Shown here piece after piece: positions 43,636 to 52,592 of a stretch of DNA of 64,000 nucleotides. The stretch spans positions 62,001-126,000 of the forward strand of contig CAYZSO010000002.1 in NCBI GenBank assembly GCA_964479695.1. The letters run 5' to 3'. Source of the stretch: JAAYZH01 sp964479695 (GTDB lineage Bacteria; Bacillota; Clostridia; Saccharofermentanales; Fastidiosipilaceae). The notes beneath the pieces are model-generated. The model had not been told where the DNA came from and did no database searches. It was given only the letters and a program-made list of their open reading frames with translations. The stretch's first letter is position 1; each line of letters starts with the position of its first letter. A program made the translations under genes and the position numbers.

Positions 43636-44676
43636 TTACAGTGAAAATCGCTTCCGAAATTCTGAAGGCAGCATCTGTTCTTGTTTCTTAAACAAATAGA
43701 GAAAATGATTGGCACTATGGATGCCCACCGCCTCGGCAATTTCGCCGATGCTGAGTGTCGACGTGACCAGAAAATATTTGGCCCGATTGAGCCGCACCCG
43801 ATTCAAATATTGGTTCGGGGGGATGCCGACGTACGTTTTGAACAGGTGGCTGAGATGATATTTGTTTTTATAGAATTGGGCGGCCAAGCTGTCCAGATTG
43901 ATTGGCTCCCGGTAATGATTTTCGAGGTAGGTGCAGATCTCTTTGATTTCCGGAGGAGTGACGGTGTGGGAACGGGCGATCCCGAGAATTTCAGTGAGGA
44001 TGTGCGTCAACGTTTGATTGTTCTCCACTTCCGTGTGGCGGGTACTCACGCTGTTGCTGAAGTAGAGCTGCCGGATGCTGTGAGCGAGCGACGAGTTTTC
44101 GGTTACCGGGAAACAGACTCCGTCCTCTTCCCGGATCATGGAGAAAAAGGCCGGCGCTGCATGGCCATCAAAATAGATGGCATAATACCCCCAAGCCTTG
44201 CTCTCCGCGCGATAATGATAGGGCTTCCGGCAGTCGATGAGGAAGGCGGTCCCGGGGGCCAGCTGATAGGTTCGGCCTTCATAATCCAGTACGCCACTTC
44301 CGGTGTATGTCAGAGCCAAAAGGAACGCCTCGCCACCGTCCTTACTGACGGCGAATTTCTGCGGAAACTCACAAACGCTGAGGCAATACACATAGAGAAA
44401 ATAGTCTTGCGCCAGAGGCGACGGCCAAGAAAAACGATAGGCATGCTCTTGTTGCAAGGACAGATCCTCATAATTGGCCGTCCGCTCCAACTTGTCATAT
44501 AAGTCTTGACCCATGCGGTCTTTTAAGAAAAAATACTCCGCAGGATTGGTGTCGGCAAGCGGGTTCTGCGCGGCATAATTGAAGGCCGCAGGATCGGAGC
44601 CGGCATAGCTCTGCCCCACAGCGCTCTGGCCGGCATGGAAAAAATTTTCAGGTAAGAAAGGTTGTCGTTGTTCCAT
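43636..44676 (-). CDS. AraC-family transcriptional regulator
   Basis: A 346-residue regulator with an N-terminal cupin-like sensing domain (DYEGRTYQLAPGTAFLIDCRKPYHYRAE) and a C-terminal double helix-turn-helix (LAAQFYKNKYHLSHLFKTYV, GEIAEAVGIHSANHFLYLFK). I chose the ATG at 44676, which has GAGGG at 9 nt. It is divergent from the dehydrogenase gene 182 bp away and probably regulates it in response to a sugar or polyol. Confidence 0.91.
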   Translation of the reverse strand: MEQRQPFLPENFFHAGQSAVGQSYAGSDPAAFNYAAQNPLADTNPAEYFFLKDRMGQDLYDKLERTANYEDLSLQQEHAYRFSWPSPLAQDYFLYVYCLSVCEFPQKFAVSKDGGEAFLLALTYTGSGVLDYEGRTYQLAPGTAFLIDCRKPYHYRAESKAWGYYAIYFDGHAAPAFFSMIREEDGVCFPVTENSSLAHSIRQLYFSNSVSTRHTEVENNQTLTHILTEILGIARSHTVTPPEIKEICTYLENHYREPINLDSLAAQFYKNKYHLSHLFKTYVGIPPNQYLNRVRLNRAKYFLVTSTLSIGEIAEAVGIHSANHFLYLFKKQEQMLPSEFRKRFSL

Positions 44677-44858
44677 CAGAGCCGCCCTCAAGAGTCGCAA
44701 GAATTATAGAATAATTCGCAAGAACAAGCCTTGTTTCGATACAAAATTATCCTATTATTAGGCAGAACGTATTGTTAACTGACATTTTTGCGCAAAATGC
44801 AAGCATGTCCTAGTCATTTTAGCCCAAATCAAACAGGAAACCAAATAGGAGGTCCACG

Positions 44859-45902
44859 ATGAACAATTCTCAGAATTCTCAGAACGAGTCTATGAAAGCC
44901 GCAATATATCAAGGTGTAGGCCAGATCGGTATCATTGATAAACCCATCCCCCAACTAGGCGACAACGATGTCCTCGTTCAAATCAAACGTGCCGGCATTT
45001 GCGCCACCGATGTCACCGCCTATCAATACAGCGGTGACCTAGTCAATATCTATCCCGGCGACGAGTTCGGCCATGAAATGGTCGGCGTCGTCACCAGCGT
45101 CGGTGCCAAGGTCGAAGAGTTTGCGCCGGGTGCCAGGGTTTTCATTAACCCCATGAGTTTCGCCGCACTAGGTCCGGAGCGCGGCGGCGCTTTTACAGAA
45201 TATGTTCGCGTGGAAAACGCCAAGCTCAACCACAACTTGTTCCTCATTCCGGAGAATGTCAGTTTCGACGAAGCCGTGATCACAGAGCCCTTTAGCGTCG
45301 GTATCCACGGCAAGAACGTCCCGCAGGTCACGAAGGATTCAAAAGTCGTCATCTTCGGCGCCGGCACCATCGGTCTCAGCGCCCTGTCCGGTCTCATCGG
45401 CATGGGGCTCGACCGCGTCATCGTGGCAGATATTGATGAAGCGCGCCTGAAGGTAGTCGAGGAGATGGGTGGCACCCCTCTTAATTCGGCCAAAGCCGAC
45501 CTCGCCAACTCCCTACTCGAGTTTTACGGCTCGTCCTACAATGCTTTGGGTGTGCAGGTTCCCGACGTTGACGTCTATATTGACTGCGCCGGAGCCCCCG
45601 GTCTCGCCGAGCAATTCCTGAGTCTCGCCAAATTCGGCGCAAAATTTGTCGTAGTCGCCGTCTACAAAAAGAAAGTGGAAATCTCCTTGGGCAATCTCAT
45701 GTGGGCCGAATCGAGCATGATGGGTTCCTTCATGTACACCCCACAAGATATCCAGGAAGCTTTGCACTACCTGAGCCAGAAAAACACCCCCATCCTTCGC
45801 ACAATCACCCATCAATTCCCGCACAACCAAATCCGCGAAGCGTTCGAAATGGCCATCCAACCCGCTCAAGCAATCAAAGTCGTTATCAATTACGATCTCT
45901 AA
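44859..45902 (+). CDS. Zinc-type alcohol/polyol dehydrogenase (MDR family)
   Basis: A 347-residue NAD(P)-dependent dehydrogenase. Catalytic zinc ligands are the Cys of GICATDVTAY and His/Glu of FGHEMVG; the Rossmann motif is VVIFGAGTIGLSAL. The usual four-cysteine structural-zinc lobe is missing, since NPMSFAALGPERGGAF replaces it. It resembles sorbitol/threonine-dehydrogenase-like enzymes. The N terminus has a NNSQNSQNE stretch. AGGAGGT lies just before the ATG. The divergent AraC protein is its likely regulator. Confidence 0.88.
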   Translation: MNNSQNSQNESMKAAIYQGVGQIGIIDKPIPQLGDNDVLVQIKRAGICATDVTAYQYSGDLVNIYPGDEFGHEMVGVVTSVGAKVEEFAPGARVFINPMSFAALGPERGGAFTEYVRVENAKLNHNLFLIPENVSFDEAVITEPFSVGIHGKNVPQVTKDSKVVIFGAGTIGLSALSGLIGMGLDRVIVADIDEARLKVVEEMGGTPLNSAKADLANSLLEFYGSSYNALGVQVPDVDVYIDCAGAPGLAEQFLSLAKFGAKFVVVAVYKKKVEISLGNLMWAESSMMGSFMYTPQDIQEALHYLSQKNTPILRTITHQFPHNQIREAFEMAIQPAQAIKVVINYDL

Positions 45903-45998
45903 GGGCGATCTCTAAACTGCGATCGCTAAACCAGATCGAACGTTGAAAATGTAGATACGGTGGGGGGAGGCGGCTTTGGCCTAAAAGGCTACAAGCGG

Positions 45999-48617
45999 TC
46001 ACTCCTCCACTGACTTAACCATTTGCTCTGCACACTTGCGGTGCCCGGAGAAAACGAAAAAACGAACCTGCTTGCCCAAGTTTTTCACACTGGTGAGGAT
46101 CTTGTAATAGTTGCTGTGCGATATGCAGTTGGTTTGGATCCAAACCGCGTCGGCGCCCCGAATGATGTCCATATTGGGCAGCGTATCGGGGGAAATGAAA
46201 ATGACATTGGGCAGCAGTTTCTTCATCTCCTGAATCCACGATATGTGACCGCCGAAAGACACGATTTTCCCCTTGACCGTATAAGGATACTGAATCGTAA
46301 CGTCTTCAGGCGCTTCTCTCTCGCCTTGGTTATCAAGGTTATACACTCGTTCGCGCAAATCGGAGAGCTCCACGTGTTGCTTGTCACTTTCTGCCGCGAG
46401 TACACTTAGGTTCTGTTCCAGTTCTTTGTTGGCTTTCTGCAAGGAGTTCAAGATGTCGACGAGCCTGGCATTCTTATTGCGAAGTCGCTCATTTTCACCG
46501 CTGAGCTGGTCGAGTTCTGATTGAATTGGCGAGATTGGCTGAATTGGCGAGGTATCACCCGAGGTGTCAGCAGGGGCTTCACCCGCTGCGCCACCCGCCG
46601 CTTTATTGAGCACTTTCTCTTGAGGTACTCTCCCAGAACGCCCGGCTGTGTCTTTTGCAGTGGCTGCGCCTTTGGCCGCAGCTGCGGTTTTGGCTCCGGC
46701 TGTACCTTTGGCCGGATCCGTGCCTTTAAACTCGCCACTTGCGTCTTTGGCCCGAAGCGTACCTGCCAAATTGACTCCGCCAAGTAAATTGGCCGCACCT
46801 CTATTCTCGTACGCAGCTTCATCCTCTTCATCCACATCAAAATATTCATCGAACCACGTGCTTTGCTTGATATCCGTGTTTCTGAAGAATGAGGCTTGCA
46901 GGGAATGAAGCGCCAGCGCGTACGATTCCTTCTCTCTGGGGGTTAACTCACCAAGGTCATCCCAAAATGGCTTGGGATTATAGACGCTCGGAGCCACCCT
47001 GGGGAAGACCATACCTGTATTGGCATATAATATTTGACTGAGATTCTTCCCATATTCGCGCTCATAACTCTTAAGGCTATATTTACTAAATGCATCTTCG
47101 CCATACTCGCCATACTCGGCATACTCGCCATATTCGCCATAATCAGCCTCCTTGCCATGCTCAGCATGCTCGGCATTCTCAGCATTTCGGCCGTGCTCAC
47201 CATCATCGCTATCCTCAGCCCCCTCAGGATCAGGCCAGCGGGTGCCCCGATAGCGGTGCGTGTAGAGCGTGTCATTCAATCCCGCCAGCGACTTCACAAC
47301 CCCATTCGTGTACAAGTCCGAATCAAACGGAAGTTGATCCACCAAGGTCTGGGCAACAGAAATACTTCCATAGTATAGCCACGGCACATCACTTCCCGTA
47401 TCCAGCAGGTAGAGCAAGGCAAAAGCACTCTCAAAAGGATCATCCACTTTGAAATGAATAATCCGATCAGCCAAATCCTCCGGAAGAAGCCCATTTAGCC
47501 GCTTGATCGCCTCCTCACGATTGTCCGGCAAAGCAAAATCATCGTAACGAATCCTATCCAAGGTCTCAAGCTCTTGTTCATATAATTCAGCCTTTTTCTC
47601 GAGATCAGCCGTCAGATTCTGGCGTCTGGCAAGATAATCCGCCGGATTTTCCAGCGCATTTTTCGTCAACAAGATCGACGGTTTGACACCACTTGCCCTA
47701 TTCAACTTCTCCGCGATCTCCACTTCAACGTCAAGAAGCAAACGTTCCAGCGTCACACTGCGGTTTGAGACTTTGGCCAAAGCCGCAAATGCCAACCCAT
47801 AGAACTCCCAAACTTTATCTTCGTATCTTTTGCTCACTTCGCTGAGGACTTCAGGATCAATAAGAGCAATCACAGCCTCGTACGCCTTGCGAAGTTTTTG
47901 CGAAGTCTCATCTTGATCAGGCGTGCCGGGGTCCCAAACTAACGAGCCAAGTTCCTTGTGGGGCAGCACCTTCGCCGTGTTACGGTGCCTAATTAAATAC
48001 ACCAAAGCCGACACAATCGTCGGATCATACATCGGGTGACTTGAACTCGTTATCAAAAGGTCGGCAGCCATGTTTTTTTGCAGTTCTTGCAGTGGCAAGT
48101 ATTGATAAATTGAATCTAACTTTTTCTCAAGTGTTAAATAGTCCAAAATCCAAATCGCCGCACTCAAGCTGATCATATTCAAGAAGTCGATACTATAGTT
48201 ATAGCCGCCTCTGAAATGCATCGTGTTGCCGGTCAAAAACATCGTTTCTATTTGACCCGGCTTTGCAATCTCGCCCCGCTCCGTAATCCCGTCCGGCTTC
48301 GTAATCTCGCCCGGCTCCGCAATCCCGTCCGGCTTCGTAATCTCGCCCGGCCCCGCAATTCCGTCCGGCTTCGTAATCTCGCCCGTCTTCGTAAACTCGC
48401 CCGGCCCCGCAATTTCGCCAAATTTGTCCTTTAGTTTCGAGAAATTGCGAACCGTTGCCTCGGTCCTTTTCGAGTATCTCGCCTGTGTGAGGTCAAATTC
48501 ATCTCTGACCTCATGGGGCATATCATTATATAATTTCTTCTTTTTGTTTCTGAAAAAAATTCTGATTGATTCATCTAGTGTCTTTCCCGGTATGGGCTTA
48601 AATGATTCTATGACCAT
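45999..48617 (-). CDS. Large repeat-containing protein with C-terminal DUF2325 domain
   Basis: An 872-residue soluble protein. The C terminus (GKIVSFGGHISWIQEMKKLL ... VWIQTNCISHSNYYKILTSV ... FSGHRKCAEQMVKS) is a DUF2325 domain, preceded by a coiled coil (NERLRNKNARLVDILNSLQK). Three low-complexity regions interrupt it: GEITKPDGIAEP tandem units (about residues 80-130), YGEYGEYAEYGEYGED and EHAEHGKE runs (mid-protein) and AKGTAGAKTAAAAKGAATAK (near 640-690). I chose the ATG at 48617 (AAAAGGAAG at 6 nt). The role is unknown; DUF2325 proteins with long N-terminal regions may act in stress or defence. Confidence 0.75.
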   Translation of the reverse strand: MVIESFKPIPGKTLDESIRIFFRNKKKKLYNDMPHEVRDEFDLTQARYSKRTEATVRNFSKLKDKFGEIAGPGEFTKTGEITKPDGIAGPGEITKPDGIAEPGEITKPDGITERGEIAKPGQIETMFLTGNTMHFRGGYNYSIDFLNMISLSAAIWILDYLTLEKKLDSIYQYLPLQELQKNMAADLLITSSSHPMYDPTIVSALVYLIRHRNTAKVLPHKELGSLVWDPGTPDQDETSQKLRKAYEAVIALIDPEVLSEVSKRYEDKVWEFYGLAFAALAKVSNRSVTLERLLLDVEVEIAEKLNRASGVKPSILLTKNALENPADYLARRQNLTADLEKKAELYEQELETLDRIRYDDFALPDNREEAIKRLNGLLPEDLADRIIHFKVDDPFESAFALLYLLDTGSDVPWLYYGSISVAQTLVDQLPFDSDLYTNGVVKSLAGLNDTLYTHRYRGTRWPDPEGAEDSDDGEHGRNAENAEHAEHGKEADYGEYGEYAEYGEYGEDAFSKYSLKSYEREYGKNLSQILYANTGMVFPRVAPSVYNPKPFWDDLGELTPREKESYALALHSLQASFFRNTDIKQSTWFDEYFDVDEEDEAAYENRGAANLLGGVNLAGTLRAKDASGEFKGTDPAKGTAGAKTAAAAKGAATAKDTAGRSGRVPQEKVLNKAAGGAAGEAPADTSGDTSPIQPISPIQSELDQLSGENERLRNKNARLVDILNSLQKANKELEQNLSVLAAESDKQHVELSDLRERVYNLDNQGEREAPEDVTIQYPYTVKGKIVSFGGHISWIQEMKKLLPNVIFISPDTLPNMDIIRGADAVWIQTNCISHSNYYKILTSVKNLGKQVRFFVFSGHRKCAEQMVKSVEE

Positions 48618-48741
48618 GGCAGGCTTCCTTTTCATCTTTTCATGTCTGGCGAGTTTCTTCCATGCGAGCTTCAAGTACTCACTTCATAGTAGCAGAAATC
48701 ATTCATGCAGATGAAATGGATGATGGTACTACTTCATTTAC

Positions 48742-49278
48742 ACTACATATGTTTAAAAATAAACTTATGTAGTTGCTTTGTGGCAGACAAACGCTGACGT
48801 ATTTCACTGAAGATGATGGGCCGCTAGTTAAGGTAATGGACCGCTAGTTTATGAAGTTGGAGGAGTGTGAAACAGAGCGCTTTCACTATTTTGGGTTCAG
48901 GAAAGCAACTTTTATCCGAAAATTTTTCGATTTTGGTCCGAATCGGGATTTTTGCGACAATGAAAGTTTTCTAAGAAGAGCATTGTCCCCGGTTTAAGCG
49001 TAGAATGAATGATTCCTGACCTGAGCATCAAGATTATTGAATGAATACTGACCTTGGCTGAGCCATCGTCAAATATAAGCATTACACCAGCAGAAAAAGC
49101 CTCTTCAAAGTGCAGTGTACCCCAGTCGGATGTCGCAAGTTTCGCGATCCGAACCAATCTGCAAATAATAAAACAATTACTCGAAGGCTAAGGGAACAAA
49201 TTCAAGGAAGAATACGTCGCTAAAACCGCTCCGCCAACAAGAACTCACTACATATGTTTAAAAATAAACTTATGTAGT
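48742..49278. repeat. Dispersed repeat element, copy 2, flanked by two AT palindromes
   Basis: The core with inverted ends is 48934-49156 (223 bp; 20 of 26 positions match between arms). AT palindromes with arms ACTACATATGTTTA/TAAACTTATGTAGT bound the region on both sides (48742-48773 and 49247-49278), giving a unit of 537 bp. The tail holds AATACGTCGCTAAAACCGC. It fills the gap between the DUF2325 gene and manA. Confidence 0.78.
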
Positions 49279-49382
49279 GGCGATACGCCTCCATAACCGC
49301 TCCGAACCTACTCCAGTCAAAGCCCAAGCAACTGAAGCCAACATCATTTAAGTAGGGGCGGAACAACTGAAGCCAACATCAT

Positions 49383-50588
49383 TCAAGCAGGGCCGAAGCA
49401 ACTGAAAAATCGCACCCCATTCTCTCCATTTGCTGTGATCTCGAAACTCGCCACCTGTGCAGGAATAAACAGAAGATCCGCCGGTGCGAGCCTCATTTCC
49501 CGTTGACCATCACGAAGTACACCTTTACCCTCCAGAACGACCAATACGGAGAACAGTCCTCCCGTCTCCAAGCGCTGAGTCCCCTTGATGCGCCACTCAT
49601 CCATGCGAAAGCACGGCGTATCTTCATATCCTACTAGGGTCTTCTTGTTGAAAAATCCTTGCGTATCTTTCCTTACTTGAATAGGTATCGTCGGTCGGAC
49701 TGACTCCTTCGGTTGGATGCACCAACGACGCTTGGTTTCTTCTCGGCTCAGGCCTTCGTACGAAAAACAATCAAACATCTTGTCGAAGCCGATCCCTTGA
49801 TGGCACATCATGTCAGCAATCGGCTCGCCGGACGCACTAAAACGCTCAGTTCGGATCGTTAGGTCGGTGGGTTCCTGAATTTCAACCAAGTAGCAACCCG
49901 CTCCGATGGCATGGGGAACGCCACCTTCGATCATATACGTTTCACCCGGTTCGACATCAAAACGATGCAAAAGATCCAACATTGCCGGGATGTCCTGACT
50001 GTCGAACACTTCTCGCCAGCGTTCTTTGGTAATGCCTTCTTTGAAGCCAAAATAAATATGCGGTTTTTCCCCGTTGATTTCTCGTCCACCTAAGATGTGC
50101 CAACATTCGGTTTTGCCAAAATCGGAGTCGAAGAGGGCCTTTGCCTGTGCTTTATCTGGGTGTACTTGAATTGAAAGCCGCTCTGAAGAATCAATTATTT
50201 TTATTAACACGCCTGGTGTGGAACCGAATTTTTCCACATGCTTAGCCCCCAAGTACTTCACAGGTTCCGCTTGCAACAGGGCCTTAAGCGATGTGGGAGA
50301 CGTAGCCGAGTGAGGCGATGTGGGAGAGTCGGTTGTGGTTTCGCTGGGCTGATTTTCCTCCAGCACATAGGTCAAACCTTCATCCGGGATCTCTTCGCGA
50401 CCGGCATTACGCGCTGCCACAGTAGAGGCGATCCAAAGTTCCGGGAAATGGCTATCCTGCGGATTGTCCACACCTAGGAATGACTCCAGGAGCTTCCCGC
50501 CTCGATAAGTGCGCCAGGCTCTGGCATGACTTAATTTTACAACTCCGCTTGTGGATTCAATTGTGATTTCGCTTGTTTGTCCAGACAT
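49383..50588 (-). CDS. manA: Mannose-6-phosphate isomerase, class I
   Basis: Interconverts mannose 6-phosphate and fructose 6-phosphate with zinc. The 401-residue protein has the cupin zinc motifs LSIQVHPDKAQAKALF, KTECWHIL and GVPHAIGAGC, and a second cupin at the C terminus. An extra loop (SETTTDSPTSPHSATSPTS, near residue 90) is low-complexity. The start is uncertain: ATG 50588 gives the normal length, while in-frame ATG 50603 and GTG 50612 abut an AAAGGA site. It stands alone on the minus strand. Confidence 0.88.
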   Translation of the reverse strand: MSGQTSEITIESTSGVVKLSHARAWRTYRGGKLLESFLGVDNPQDSHFPELWIASTVAARNAGREEIPDEGLTYVLEENQPSETTTDSPTSPHSATSPTSLKALLQAEPVKYLGAKHVEKFGSTPGVLIKIIDSSERLSIQVHPDKAQAKALFDSDFGKTECWHILGGREINGEKPHIYFGFKEGITKERWREVFDSQDIPAMLDLLHRFDVEPGETYMIEGGVPHAIGAGCYLVEIQEPTDLTIRTERFSASGEPIADMMCHQGIGFDKMFDCFSYEGLSREETKRRWCIQPKESVRPTIPIQVRKDTQGFFNKKTLVGYEDTPCFRMDEWRIKGTQRLETGGLFSVLVVLEGKGVLRDGQREMRLAPADLLFIPAQVASFEITANGENGVRFFSCFGPA

Positions 50589-50749
50589 TGATCTATAAGT
50601 CATTCCTTTCACTTGGCCAAAGACGCAAATATAAGCTTGGTCTTGAACATTTCAGTTTATCTATTTTCAGGTGCCTGCCTGAAAACACTCATGGTTTTGC
50701 GACGCGTTTTTCAGTATGATGTCACTCATAGTTATCGGCAAAATGAATC

Positions 50750-51562
50750 TCACCTCAGCCGCTCCGGATCAAAAAAGATTCGCACACGCTTCCACTGATA
50801 GCTCACTCCCTGATGTAGACCGGGGTGGGAGGGGGTGGCTTTGGCCGAGCCATTAAGCAGGTGGTCACAGGCTTCGATGTACTGCTCGATTATGCCTGAA
50901 TCATGGGTGCGCAAAGAACCATGCCCCAGGCCAAGTGCATCGAAATCCGCCTCGCGAGCCTGCAATTTCAGCATCGAATCGCGGTACCCGGCCACGGTGG
51001 TGGTCGTCTCGGGCCAGCGCAGCAGAAGGATCGGATTGCACATGTCGCCGGTGAAAGCCAGCCGCGCGCCGTGGTCAATGAATGCGACATGCCCGAGAGA
51101 ATGGCCGGGAATGTGGATGACTTCGATGATGCGACCGCCCAAATCAATGATCTGCCCATCTGCCAAATCCAGCCACTCGAATGGCTTTAGGTCGGCGGGT
51201 AGGAGCTCGAGCAGCTCTTGCACAGGTATCCTTGTGTTCCTCGCCGAACCCCGCGAGGCCACGAAGTCGACCAGGTTGTCGCGCGTTGTGGTCTCGTCGG
51301 CCATCGCGCGATCCGCGGGATGAATCATCACGTGACCGAAGCCCCCATTCCCGCCCACATGATCGAGATGCCCATGGGTAGCGGCGACTTGAAGCGGCTT
51401 ATCAGTCAGTTCCCGAACCAAAGCGTGAAGGTCGCCCAAACCTGCGCCGGTGTCAATCAGGAGAGCTGAGTCTTGCCCTTCCAACAAATACATATTGGCC
51501 AAATAATAATCACTGATGACCCAGGTGCCGGGTGCCAGTTTGACATAGGGGTGTTTGCGCAT
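50750..51562 (-). CDS. Metallo-beta-lactamase-fold hydrolase
   Basis: A 270-residue protein of the MBL superfamily. Metal motif THGHLDHVGG, then IHIPGHSLGHVAFID and a GDMCNP Asp. The broad pattern fits glyoxalase-II or lactonase-like hydrolases; substrate unknown. The ATG at 51562 is followed upstream by GGAGCACC. It carries the general motif only once (50840) just after its stop codon. Confidence 0.87.
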   Translation of the reverse strand: MRKHPYVKLAPGTWVISDYYLANMYLLEGQDSALLIDTGAGLGDLHALVRELTDKPLQVAATHGHLDHVGGNGGFGHVMIHPADRAMADETTTRDNLVDFVASRGSARNTRIPVQELLELLPADLKPFEWLDLADGQIIDLGGRIIEVIHIPGHSLGHVAFIDHGARLAFTGDMCNPILLLRWPETTTTVAGYRDSMLKLQAREADFDALGLGHGSLRTHDSGIIEQYIEACDHLLNGSAKATPSHPGLHQGVSYQWKRVRIFFDPERLR

Positions 51563-51667
51563 GAGGGTGAGGTGCTCCTTGTGTGAATTCGTAAAGTACT
51601 CCCATTATGCCATGACGTTGCGTGTCGTGTGTTTTCGTCGCGTGCTGTTGTATTTTCGGTGCATGCA

Positions 51668-51709
51668 TTTTGACTACATAAGTTTAAATTTAAACTTTTG
51701 TAGTCAAAA
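51668..51709. repeat. AT-rich palindrome, site E
   Basis: Arms TTTTGACTACATAAGTTTAA and TTAAACTTTTGTAGTCAAAA form an almost perfect 21-bp inverted repeat with no loop, the most symmetric member of the family. It stands between the ABC ATPase stop and the MBL start, with TCACCAACCCC-type repeats at about 51720-51770. Confidence 0.8.
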
Positions 51710-51761
51710 ATGCTGTCAAACTAACCCCGAACTAACCCCTCACCAACCCCAAACCAACCCC

Positions 51762-52559
51762 TCACCAGCCCATGTTCTGGAGCCAGTGGGTTAAGTGCGC
51801 TTCTTTCTCCTCGGGGGCGGCATTTGGCAGCTCGTATTCGCCCTCCAAACGGCCATCCGAAAGGTAGAGGACACGTTTGCAGCGGCTGGCGACTTTGCTG
51901 TCATGAGTGACCAGGAGGATGGTCACACCTTCGCGGTTTAATTTCACGAATTCGTCGAGAACCTCCTCCGCCGCCCGCTTGTTCAGCGCACCGGTCGGCT
52001 CATCGGCGAAGAGGATGTCCGGTTCATTGATCAAACTTCGGCAAATGCAGGCGCGCTGGAGCTGCCCGCCCGACACTTCCGTAATGCTTCTCTCTCCGTA
52101 ATCCGCAATGGAAAGTTTTGCCATGAGTTTGAGAGCGTCGTCCTTGATGGCGGCTTTGGTTTTCGCGATTCGTTGAGGCCGGACATAAGCCTCACCGGCC
52201 GCTGTATTTCTGGGTTTACGTTTCTGTTCTTTGTTGGCCAAAACCGCCGGCAACATAATATTATCCAAGATATTCAAGTTCTTCAGCATGTTCATCTGTT
52301 GGAAAACGAACCCCATCCGGTGAAGGCGAAGGGTGGCTTTTTCATCCTCAGACAAGCCGGTGATCTCATAATCACGCAGGCTCACTTGACCACTACTTGG
52401 CTTGTCCATCCCCGCAACGTTGTAGAGGAGCGTTGATTTCCCGGACCCGGACGGCCCCATAATCGCCACCATGTCACCACTCGCCAAAGTAAACGAAACA
52501 TCCGACAAGATCTGTTCTTTGCTGAGTGCTTCTACTCGTAATACTGTATTTCCATCCAT
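51762..52559 (-). CDS. ABC transporter ATP-binding protein (MacB/LolD type)
   Basis: A 265-residue ATPase with Walker A GPSGSGKST, signature SGGQLQRACICRSL and Walker B ILFADEPTGALN. The PTGALN form is typical of exporters that pair with FtsX-like permeases. An insertion with KEQKRKPRNTAAGEAYVRPQ (about residue 110) is unusual. It follows AAAGGAAAT and lies 33 nt after the permease gene. Likely substrate: antimicrobial peptides, lipids or drugs. Confidence 0.93.
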   Translation of the reverse strand: MDGNTVLRVEALSKEQILSDVSFTLASGDMVAIMGPSGSGKSTLLYNVAGMDKPSSGQVSLRDYEITGLSEDEKATLRLHRMGFVFQQMNMLKNLNILDNIMLPAVLANKEQKRKPRNTAAGEAYVRPQRIAKTKAAIKDDALKLMAKLSIADYGERSITEVSGGQLQRACICRSLINEPDILFADEPTGALNKRAAEEVLDEFVKLNREGVTILLVTHDSKVASRCKRVLYLSDGRLEGEYELPNAAPEEKEAHLTHWLQNMGW

Positions 52560-52592
52560 AACGCATATTTCCTTTCCGGTTTTTGATTCCGG

